A stretch of 13,367 nt of DNA, from assembly GCA_900404475.1 (NCBI GenBank), contig OUQQ01000558.1:1-13367 (forward strand). The letters are read 5' to 3'. The DNA is from Spongospora subterranea. Taxonomy: Eukaryota > Endomyxa > Phytomyxea > Plasmodiophorida > Plasmodiophoridae. The notes beneath the pieces are model-generated. The model ran no database searches. It was given only the letters and a program-made list of their open reading frames with translations, and was not told the origin of the DNA. Positions 1 through 8,075 of this stretch are shown one piece after another (within the stretch, counting starts at the first letter, position 1; the number at the start of each line of letters is the position of its first letter). The translations under genes and the position numbers were made by a program.

Positions 1-22
1 TTTCACTTCCCCTCAGCAGTCA

Positions 23-420
23 GTACTGTATCGCCATTGCCGTGTTTTGTTTTGTGGATGGCGCCTGGATATTCTTGGAATCAAAAGCAGATTCTTCTGT
101 TGCGGCTGACGTTGCCGAAGACCTTTTTTCAAAGATAACGGATTGTTGATCTGATCGACATAGTATTGTCGATTTTCACAGCAAATAGCGTTTTTCTCGG
201 TTGAACAAACAGGCATTCCCAGATGTCATCGGCCTGTGCGAAAACACACCTCGGTTCGTCATGGCGATCAGCGTGCCCCGTTGCGCCGGCCGAAGAAGGG
301 CGGTCAGGAATGACCCAGGGACGGTCATTGGTCGGCCTCTGGCAGAGAAGGAGTGTGGGATATACATACTTGATACTCGACCGGCACAGAGAGCTCAACT
401 CCCAATATATCACGAGCCAT
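23..420 (-). CDS. Possible small multi-exon gene, unknown product
   Basis: I do not recognise this gene. On the minus strand an ATG at 420-418 opens MARDILGVELSVPVEYQ (420-370). It is followed directly by a perfect GTATGT donor at 369-364. A later acceptor (tttcgcacag, ending at 234) would join in phase 0 to a frame beginning ADDIWECLFVQPRK at 233. An alternative acceptor at the end of a 31-nt interval would keep the whole stretch from 338 in the same frame. The 3' exon or exons are unresolved: two frames remain open towards a stop near 23-25, one of them Ser/Ala/Glu-rich. The ATG lies 20 bp from the start of the divergent flippase gene, so the two would share a very short promoter region. 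I infer a gene from the start/donor pair and frame continuity only. The stretch could instead be 5' leader of the flippase transcript. Confidence 0.28.
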
Positions 421-440
421 TGTGTGTCTTACTGTTCGCG

Positions 441-3400
441 ATGGACGACGGCGATGAGCGTGCGCACCGGTCGCAGCTGCACGCCGACGATGTCAATATC
501 TCGCAGCCGCCGTCCCCGGCGATCGGTGTCGCGTCCTCGTTTTCGGTCCCCGAGATTCCATCGTCGACGGAGTTCAGGAAAGATGCCAAAAGGGCTGTCA
601 CACGCTCTGTATCGATCAACAATCGACCGGAAAACGCCATCAAAATGTTTCCGACAAACATTATCAGAACATCAAAGTACACTCTGCTGACATTTTTACC
701 AATAAACCTTTTCGAGCAGGTAAAGAACGTGTCGGTCAGGTTTTGCGTTGATTGATGATTGTTCAGTTTCGGCGCATCGCCAATTTCTATTTTCTAGTGA
801 TCATATGCATCAGCATACCTCAGGATTGGGCTCCATACCCATGGTACACAACCGCTATGCCCCTGGTCTTCATCTTGGCCATATCAGGGGTCAAAGACGG
901 ATACGAAGATTTTCTGCGACACCGGGAGGATCGCGTCGCTAACCAACGTGTGTTCAAACAAGTGGGAAGCAATAGCCAGCTGTCGGAAATCGCAAGCGGA
1001 AATATCGCCGTTGGCGATATCATTCGGGTTGATGATGGTCAGGAATTCCCAGCCGATCTGATCGTGTTATTGACCTCGAAACACGACAACACCTGCTATG
1101 TGAACACGGCCAACCTCGATGGCGAAGTCACGCCGAAGCTGCGTCTTGGGACAATTGCTTCTGACTCGTTGCCCTCCGCTACAGAGTTCCAATTATCTGC
1201 TCTATCCGGCTCGAAAGTCGAATCTGGCGACCCATGTAAACAGTTGGACGGGTTCGAAGGGACGTTGACACTGTCCAATGGCGTCAAAAAACCTCTGGGC
1301 GATCGGCAAGTGCTTCTTCGAGGGGCGAAGCTTCGCGGGACGCAGTTCGTTTTTGCGGTTGTATTTGCAACCGGACCTGAGACCAAACTAATGCTCAACC
1401 GGAATCCGATTCGCTTCAAGTTCTCCACATTTGAGAAGATTCTGAATCAATGCGTGCTTGCGTCGTTGGTCTTGGAATTCTCGCTCTGCCTCGTCATGGT
1501 GTTCTTATCCCATTTCCAGAACGTACAGACGTTGAGCGACGCCGATATGATCATGATGGGCGTCGAACGGAATCAAAATTTCGTGGCCGAGCTCAAATTG
1601 TTTGTTACTTCTTTCATTCTTTATTCTTTCTTGATTCCGGTGTCGTTGTTTGTGACAATTGACTTCGTCAAGATTGGACAAGCAATGGTAGGGAACCGAT
1701 TCACACAGGAAATAGGTAATGGTTTGAATGTCGTTTTTTAGGTTATTGAAATGGACGAGCACATGTCCATCCCAGCCACCAATGCTGATAAAGCTGAAGG
1801 CATCCTGAGAGTTTACTCGACTGTTAAATCGTCAAACTTGAACGACGACCTTGGCCAAGTAGAATATCTGTTCACTGACAAGACAGGGACATTGACATGT
1901 AATCGAATGGAGCTGTCAAGTATATCAACCGATGGGTTCATCTCCGTCAATCAGAAAATCGAAATCAAATCTGCGAATGCCAGTGCTCCTTCTGGAGCAC
2001 AAACGGACGAGCACAGGCTCTCAAACGCCTCAGGTTTCAAGCGCGTTCATCTGTTTTGCTGTTCGTTGACGCCCCATTTTTAGAACAACAAAGGAATGCG
2101 CTGGCACTTGAAAACTTGATCAACTGGGCATTCCGCAATATCACGGAAAATCGTCCAGTCGACGACCTGACAGCGTTGAGCCAACGACAACATTCAACCA
2201 ATCTGAAATTGGCGCATACTGTTGATGTGTCAGCTGTTCTAGCTGAGAAATCGTTCTCCAAGTCCGAAAAGACGGCCCAAGATATGCTGTTTTCCATGCT
2301 GGTCTGTAATGATGTTCAACCGGAAACCGACGGGAAAAAAACCGAGTTTGTTTCCACGAGCCCTGACGAGATCGCCCTTGTCGATGCGCTATCCAGGAAC
2401 GGGATGAAACTGATATCGGCAGGACCGTCACAACCTTGGGTTATCAAACTAGATTGTGCCCCATCGGTCACGTTTACCTTCAAACGCGTTGCGCAATTGG
2501 ACTTCTCTTCGGATCGCCGCCGAATGACCGTTGTTGTCCAAGTTCCAGATGGGTCGACGGTTCTCTATACGAAGGGAGCCAGTAGCACCATCGAGCCGTT
2601 ATTGGCGTCCGATTCTGGCAATCGACTGGTCCTGTCAGAGACTCAGAAGCACTTGTCTCAGTTCGCCAAGCATGGTTCGCGCACACTGATGATGGCGTCG
2701 AGAACGTTGGACGCGATCAAATTGGGCGAATTCGTGAAAGTGTACGAACAGGCAACTGTGCAACTTCAAGGACGAGAAAAGGCGATCGAGAAGGCGTTTC
2801 AAATGATTGAGAAGGACCTCCATTTGCTAGGCGTGACATCGGTGGAGGACCAACTGCAAGAGCTCGTTCCTGAGACGATTCAGCAGTTGCTCGACGCCGG
2901 CGTGACCATCATGATGCTAACGGGAGATATGCAGGAGACGGCCGTCACGATAGGCAGATCGTCGCGGATCATCAGCAAAGATTCCAAGCTGATATTCATA
3001 CAAGCCGACACCCCCAAGCAATGCGGCTTTCTTCTGTTAGTCTCACCATTGTGGCTGATCTTGATCCCAACTTGCTCCTGTGATTTAGGGATCGGTATAT
3101 CAGAAAAGCCGATGAAGCTTCTGAAAAGCACAAACTGGCGATGGTACTGAACGGAAACACGCTGGAAATGGCAATCCAGCATTACGCTGACAAGTTCTTG
3201 TTGCTGTTCGCGAAGTGCGAAACAATCATTTGCAACAGGGCGACACCTTCACAGAAAGCCTTCGTCGTCGCCCTAGTCACGTCCCGGTTCAAAGGGGTGA
3301 CGATGGCGATCGGGGACGGGGCCAACGATGTCAGTATGATTCGGAGAGCGCACGTTGGCGTTGGGCTAATTGGGCGGGAAGGTCGCCAAGCTGCTCAAAG

Positions 3401-4687
3401 CGCCGATTTCGTTCTACATCGATTCAATCACCTGAGGAGGCTTCTATTTGTTCATGGCAGATATTCATATCAAAGATCATCGAAAGTGAGTGCAAATCTT
3501 CTCAGTCAAGTGTGAACTCATTTGATATTTCTCAGGTCGTGTTGTTTAGTTTTTTTAAAAATTTTCTCTATCCCTTACCACTTTTCTGGTTCGCCTGCTT
3601 CTCGCAATTTTCAGGTCAAAGCATTTATGACAGCTTGATCATCACCAACTTCAACATGTTTTTCTCGTCGCTACCGCCGTTGGTTGCCGGCGTTCTTGAG
3701 AAGGATGTGAGTGAGTCTTCGCTTCTCAAGCATCCGTTGGCCTACAAGGCTTTCCGCCAACAGAAGACGTTCAGTGTTTCCATCTTCTTACTTTGGTTGT
3801 TGCTGGGCACATATCAGTCTTTGGGTACGATTTCCACCAGCGTAGGGTTTATCTGTAGTCTAACTTCATCCTCATTAGTGATTTACTTTTCTGCCCACAT
3901 CTTCTTCGCGCCTAGTGAAGGAGATTTAGCTAATGGATCAGGGATGATCCTCGATATGTGGACATTTGGAACTTGGATAGGAACCTCTGCCATTCTTAAT
4001 GTCAATCTCTCGTTTCTGGTTAAAAGTACGAATCTCACGGTTGCGACAATCGTTTGCTCAATGGCCGGGATCGCGTGCTACCTGGCTTTCCTGGTCGCAT
4101 ATAATAGCTGGTTCCCCAAAATTGCCCCAAATATGTATGGGATGAACGAGTTCGTGTTCGGGACTCCAACAGCCTACTTATACTACTTGCTGACATTTCT
4201 GCTGTGCTTGGTCCCTATATTGGTTTTGAACTTGTAAGAACCAGCGTTGCCATGTTTCTGATTCGCCCAATCAACATGAGATGCCAGTGTTTCCAGGAAA
4301 TATCAACCTAGCTACTCCACCATCCTCCGGGAATATTGCACTCCAGCAAATGCCAATTCAAAGATTGGCGAAATAGGCTGCTGCTTAACGGATCATGTAC
4401 CAAACGCTAACCTAGATTCAACATGGGTCAAAAACGTCAACGAGGCGGCAGTGAAAACCGTATCAACCTCGGAGCATTTACAAGACGAGAAGTATTCTCT
4501 TTCTGCACGAGGGCGGTCCAATAGCGAGGGTAAGATGATGGATGAGAAAAACAATGACACTTATCTATTGTGCTAATACGAGATAGGTCTGCATATTCAG
4601 ATCGATATAGCCAGGAAAGGCGAATCGCCAATAGAAGCAGTGCCGCTGGAAGTTGAGGCAGTTGTGAATTCACCAGAACTTACATGA
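441..4687 (+). CDS. P4-type ATPase, phospholipid flippase (8 exons)
   Basis: P4-ATPases move phospholipids from the outer or lumenal leaflet to the cytosolic leaflet of membranes, usually with a CDC50-type partner. My model joins 441-719, 767-1687, 1742-2033, 2084-3035, 3089-3485, 3536-4233, 4297-4529 and 4587-4687. All junctions are GT-AG and frame-consistent, and the product is 1290 aa, a normal family length. Visible parts: the N-terminal [15 protein letters not shown] block; TM1-2 (about 98-136); actuator loop with DGEV at 211-214; TM3-4 with PVSL at 384-387; phosphorylation motif DKTGTLT with Asp446; SPDE (590-593) and KGA (661-663) of the nucleotide domain; TGDM (777-780); GDGAND (890-895); then TM5-10 and a hydrophilic tail of about 110 residues. 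Oddities: the actuator motif lacks the usual Thr/Ser, and the Lys of TGDK is Met. VKDGYED after TM2 and the non-canonical DGE motif recall class VI (ATP11-like) members, but I cannot fix the class. The start is the first in-frame ATG, and an upstream exon is possible. The family is certain; the substrate is unknown. Confidence 0.93.
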
Positions 4688-4693
4688 TAAATT

Positions 4694-4699
4694 ATTAAA
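4694..4699 (+). promoter_or_regulatory. ATTAAA-type polyadenylation signal
   Basis: ATTAAA lies seven bases after the flippase stop codon, within an AT-rich stretch. It is the common variant of AATAAA and fits the end of this transcript. Only 94 bp separate the two convergent stop codons here, so the 3' UTRs must be short or overlap. Confidence 0.4.
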
Positions 4700-4781
4700 T
4701 ATTACCAACCCTAGCGACATTTTTTGCACGCTTTCAGATTCAATTTACCATTTATCCAGCAGTCGGATGGAAGTTTATTGC

Positions 4782-5116
4782 TTAGCCTTTCCATTTGTTG
4801 AGGGCTTCCTTTAGAGCCGGGGAAAGCTCGGTGCTGTGATCATGAAAGATTTTGTCAAGCGGGTCAATCTCGCTCTGTTGCTTGGTTAGCTTGACCAACA
4901 GGGATTTTAGAGCCTCGCGATCTTGCTTGTTCATAAACTGATACAGGTCAGACCGACATTTTTTGGCACAGTCTTCATATTTACATCTGTTTCTGCCGCG
5001 TTTTCTTTCTTTTTGAACGAATCGTTAGACAGGCAACGCAGTCGCGTTCCAATGACACGATGCCATTGTTGCCCGACCGCGACGTGTCGATGGCGAAACA
5101 GCTTCACCAATACCAT
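4782..5116 (-). CDS. Mitochondrial ATP synthase inhibitor IF1-like protein (2 exons)
   Basis: IF1 is a small matrix protein that blocks ATP hydrolysis by F1-ATPase when the membrane potential falls. On the minus strand the exons are 5116-4985 and 4937-4782. The 47-nt intron has a GTAAAT donor, a CTGAC branch point and a tatcag acceptor, and joins in phase 0. The product is 95 aa, in the usual IF1 range. Residues 1-30 are Arg-rich with almost no acidic residues and end RLRCLS, a typical mitochondrial presequence. Residues 36-62 (KKKENAAETD, then FMNKQDREALKSLLVKL) match the pattern of the inhibitory helix: basic, E-x-A-A-E-x, aromatic, K/Q-rich, then a charged helix. The tail (IDPLDKIF, then ALKEALNKWKG) is helical and not the long coiled coil of animal IF1. 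Without the intron the reading breaks, which hides the gene. The gene is convergent with the flippase. I am fairly sure it is a gene and moderately sure of the family. Confidence 0.62.
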
Positions 5117-6073
5117 CTTGATCCCTTTTTAGGACAATGTTTCTTTAAGTGCGACAAGTGAATATATGTGCACCCGAGTGCAGTCCACGTTGTGTACACA
5201 TTGCAACTGGGCTAACGTGGGGGCTACGCAGTGACGCAGACTCCGATCGACGAAGTTCGATTTCTCGTTTTTTGTTTTTTTTTTTCTTGGCAATGACATT
5301 TTCCCAGCACGCTGCCGAAGGTGATGCACAACGCAAACATTGCCTGAAAAACGCACCACAAAAGTCGAGCAGTTGACATCCCATTTAGTCAGTTAAGGTA
5401 AATACCAAATTACACTCTTGGGTCATGCTTAAATGCTACTGAAGTTTGAATCAATAATCTGTGTTCATATTCAAAATCATTTTTTCTCTATAATCAAGGA
5501 TAACGCGAAATTCTTGAAGATGGTTTCCGGTTGCTCCACGACTCAGTTTCCACCCATTGAGTACTCGTGGGCAGGGCAATTCCTCATTATTACGTTGAGA
5601 ATCATCCCGGTTTTCTGCTGATGTACAATTTTGGATGACCTGCAGATCAATTTCGTCCATTTAGATGTTGCGATAGTGAGGTGATAGGCTTCATATCGCC
5701 CAATCACAGTCCCATGGTACATAGGCGAATCCAATTGATTCTGTCAAGGCGGGATCGTCATGTTGTTCGATCCCCGAGGTTTGAACAGGCCATTCCTGCG
5801 TCAGGCCGGATTGGCTTGATTATGCATCAGTGGCATTGCACGCCGAGCTTAGCATAGACTCTGTTTCTCAATAGAAAGGATGAACATGTGCTGATTCGAA
5901 GATGAAATTCGGAATAATTATCGGCAAGCCACAAGTCAAAGCTTCGTCAGGAAATGACACTCACAAGTCACGGGGTAAATCTGTCCCAGTCACCGAAGTT
6001 GTTACGTTATTGTGCAGTTCAGACTGTTTTCGCCACCAACGTGGCCAGCCGCGCTTGTAGCCTAGAAACAGGC
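5117..6073. other. Stretch of about 950 bp without a gene I can support
   Basis: This lies between the start codons of the divergent IF1-like and bL28m genes and must hold their promoters. It is AT-rich in parts and has an interrupted T tract at 5268-5285 (T6, G, T11). A 7-bp stem (GGGATCG/CGATCCC, 10-nt loop) lies at 5751-5774. Several overlapping open frames of 60-80 codons exist on both strands. The best has an ATG at 5660 on the minus strand (69 codons, beginning MDEIDLQVIQNC). Upstream minus-strand blocks after a gcctgacgcag acceptor near 5791 could extend it in phase. On the plus strand a frame opens at an ATG near 5901 (MKFGIIIGKPQVK) and stays open for about 53 codons. None shows a family signature, and competing frames of similar length argue against taking any one as real. 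Confidence 0.4.
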
Positions 6074-6575
6074 ATGTCCTCATTGCGGGCGCTGATGGAG
6101 ATGACCCGGGCGATGCCAGGGCGAGCCGCACGGGCTCTGTACGGGGGACGCCAGAAGGGATTCGGGAACAATGTCAGCCACTCCAAACGACGGTGCCGAT
6201 TGGAAAAACAAGTTACCCCTGTTCGGAGCATTGATCAGGGTGATTTCATAGGACGAGACGATGCTGGAACCCGAATGTTCAGACGAAGAGAATTTGGTCC
6301 GATATCATGGGAAGAAGCTTGAGGTTTAGGATGACGACATATGTTTTACGATGCATTGATAAAGCTGGAGGTATTCCGCTTGTTCAGAACAAACAAAACA
6401 GCATTGTTGGTTCATGATGTTGCTAGGATTTGACGAGTATATCCTGAACACAGACGAAAAGAAGTTGGCCTCTCCTTTGGCAATGTCTATCAGACATTCT
6501 CTGTTGGAGAAGTTAGTGGCCGATGCCGCTCCTGTATCTGAACCCGAAGATAAACCTGCTTCGTCATCGTCATGA
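6074..6575 (+). CDS. Mitochondrial large-subunit ribosomal protein bL28m (3 exons)
   Basis: bL28 is a protein of the large ribosomal subunit. The presequence-like N-terminus and the fungal/mitochondrial-style core point to the mitochondrial ribosome. Exons are 6074-6192, 6252-6370 and 6427-6575. The introns are 59 and 56 nt (phases 2 and 1), both ending in TAG. The product is 128 aa. Recognisable blocks in order: RALYGGRQKGFGNNVSHSKR (about 20-39), then RTRRCWNPNVQTKRIWSDI across the first intron, LRFRMTTYVLRCIDKAGG, and FDEYILNT across the second intron, followed by an Ala/Pro/Ser-rich tail. These are the N-x-V-S-x-S-x-K-x-T-R-R-x-W-x-P-N-V-Q and T-T-x-x-L-R-x-I-D-K-x-G-G hallmarks of the family. 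I chose the ATG at 6074 because residues 1-25 are basic and amphipathic; an in-frame ATG at 5954 would add 40 residues. Minus-strand open frames across this gene are shadows. Confidence 0.93.
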
Positions 6576-6642
6576 AGCAAATTTTCCAAATCATCGCAAG
6601 TTATCAAACACTACGATCATCACGGATTCCATTGGAATTTTT

Positions 6643-6648
6643 AATAAA
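6643..6648 (+). promoter_or_regulatory. AATAAA polyadenylation signal for bL28m
   Basis: A perfect AATAAA lies 68 bases after the bL28m stop and before the next possible start at 6737. It supports the strand and end of the ribosomal protein gene. Confidence 0.55.
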
Positions 6649-6736
6649 CCTGTATTTTTAAGGTATAGTATTATGTTCGTTATTAAATACGACGGGTAAA
6701 CCCACGACAACATGATTGTGTTCCAGTACAATTTCC

Positions 6737-7046
6737 ATGGCTTTGATTTTCTGTATCTTCCTGATTCTAATCTCGGCGTCTTCGAGTTTAGCGCCACCTT
6801 CCCCGACCAGAACATCTTCGCAACCTATGGGGGGACCCATGAACGCGCATGGCATGATGAAGCATCCGGATGCTGAATTCACGATCGCGAGCGGGAAAGC
6901 AAACGTGAAGAACGACCAAGGTGGCGTCGTTACAGAGATTGCGATTACTGAGATTCCAAGGTAAGCGACGTCGTATCAGATGGCAACCACAATACTTACC
7001 CGCCAGTAAAAGCGCAATGGGAATATCACAAAAAATTGAAAAGTAG
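6737..7046 (+). CDS. Possible small secreted protein, unknown (2 exons)
   Basis: I do not recognise this protein. Exons 6737-6960 and 7007-7046 join through a 46-nt intron with an excellent donor (AAG then GTAAGC) and a cgccag acceptor, in phase 2. The product is 87 aa. Residues 1-19 (MALIFCIFLILISASSSLA) look like a signal peptide, followed by a Pro/Ser/Thr/Met-rich segment. Residues 50-75 (including FTIASGKANVKNDQGGVV) alternate in a beta-like way. A caution: the opposite strand over 6658-6980 is also open and reads as a charged helix (KLEDAEIRIRKIQKIKAMEI). A hydrophobic leader on one strand is the expected shadow of a Lys/Glu/Ile helix on the other, so the strand is not settled. The gene is close behind bL28m and would end 32 bp before the convergent membrane-protein gene. 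Confidence 0.4.
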
Positions 7047-7077
7047 CCAACATGGAGCTACAAAAATGTTAAAAAGG

Positions 7078-7660
7078 TCAACGAGTCCAATTTTTTTCAC
7101 GCTTTACCATGGCGGGTTCTCTAGTATTTGCAGAAAAACCTGTCGAAATATGTTGGTGATCCGGTTATTTGGATGGGCGAAAGCGTACCGTTTCCCCGAA
7201 TAGAGGCATAGTAGAGCATAAAACTTGGAGACGCGACCAGATGGGGTATTGATTTTTCCGCTAGGGACGGCAGCGCCAGGTAGGTCGAGGTCAACAGCAG
7301 AAAGCAAAACCGCGAGTCAAAGAGAAGGACGACACCTGCGGCTAGGGCAGAGAACAGGGCAACGCCATGGACGAAATATAGCATGTCTGAGGAGAAGGGC
7401 TCTCGAGCTAAGCTCCGGTCGTGGAGTAATGCTCTCATCTCGAAGTAGGTGGCCCAGTACAGCATGACGCCGAAATACGTCGATATGGATCGCAATATGA
7501 GGACCAGGCTCTCGTACCTCGACAGTATGAACGCGGCGTTGCCAGCCTCCCCTGGAACAATTTCCAGGGCAAGCTCTGGTTCAGGCGGCGGGTGCAAAGC
7601 TAGAACTCGTACTGGGGGAAGATCAATGGGAACATCTCTCCAGAAATTATGCTCGTCCAT
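7078..7660 (-). CDS. Small multi-pass membrane protein, unknown
   Basis: I do not recognise the family. The minus-strand ATG at 7660-7658 opens a frame rich in hydrophobic residues. Residues 1-48 are hydrophilic and Pro/Glu-rich (PPPEPELALEIVPG). Three likely membrane segments follow at about 52-71 (VLILRS, FGVMLYW), 94-113 (LYFVHGVALFSALAAGVVLL) and 118-132 (FCFLLLTSTYLAL). Two 3' ends are possible. Spliced, 7660-7189 joins 7139-7078 across a 49-nt GTACGC...CGACAG intron in phase 1, giving 177 aa with a basic tail ending NWTR. Unspliced, the frame stops at 7123-7121, giving 179 aa. The intron fits the size range seen elsewhere in the window, so I prefer the spliced form. Open minus-strand frames upstream of 7660 could be earlier exons of a longer protein. 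Membrane topology resembles small DoxX-like or TMEM proteins only in general layout. Confidence 0.55.
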
Positions 7661-8075
7661 CAAACTGCAGGAGGGATTCTAGCAGCAAGACGCGGGCCCG
7701 ATATCTGATCGACGTGAATATGTGGTGAAAACCCCGATCCACCACCCCCAATGTGGCAAATGACCAGATGCGGCCAGTGATTGTCGTCCAGGTGCCAGTC
7801 TGTGATGTGGTGTCTGACTGGAGATTTGCCAGACTGGTTGGGCACACACAACACACACAACACACCCAACACACACTCACACACACACACCCAACACATA
7901 TTACACGGGACCAATATCGGCACTGGCAGGAGACGCCATGGCCCCCCAAGGATATAACGCATCCCCCATCGCCCAATATTGATCAGCAACGACCACAACC
8001 AGCGAACACTCGCGCAGCTGCTCCAGCACAGACGACACGTCATCGGGGCACAAAACGTCTGGGGATAAAGAAACG
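7661..8075. other. Gap between divergent genes, with CA repeat
   Basis: This separates the minus-strand membrane-protein start from the plus-strand ATG at 8076. It holds a CA-rich microsatellite and, on the minus strand, several open frames. One (7901-8164) has a strongly protein-like sequence but no upstream ATG. If the membrane protein has further 5' exons they would lie here, with the GT-repeat strand inside an intron. Otherwise this is a shared promoter region. Confidence 0.4.
7843..7899. repeat. CA-rich microsatellite (imperfect)
   Basis: About 57 bp consist almost wholly of CA/AC units broken by single extra A, C or T bases, forming CACACAA and CACCCAA variants. The interruptions make it an imperfect tract. 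It lies between two divergent genes or inside an intron, and no coding frame through it is convincing. Confidence 0.9.

Noticed and set aside
1716..1741. A 26-nt interval (gtaatgg...tttttag) as an ultrashort intron in the flippase
   Set aside because: It leaves the wrong phase and an immediate stop. The 54-nt intron 1688-1741 with the same acceptor keeps frame and matches the family alignment.
5145..5384. Minus-strand 79-codon frame with a poly-Lys stretch
   Set aside because: The Lys run is just the T tract on the other strand; a competing frame of similar length overlaps it and neither has splice or family support.
5765..5785. A tRNA B-box-like sequence (GTTCGATCCCC)
   Set aside because: The flanks do not form a T stem or acceptor stem, and there is no A box or terminator at the right distance.
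6326..6607. Minus-strand open frame of 93 codons
   Set aside because: It is the shadow of bL28m exons 2 and 3, has no ATG start, and shows no family features.
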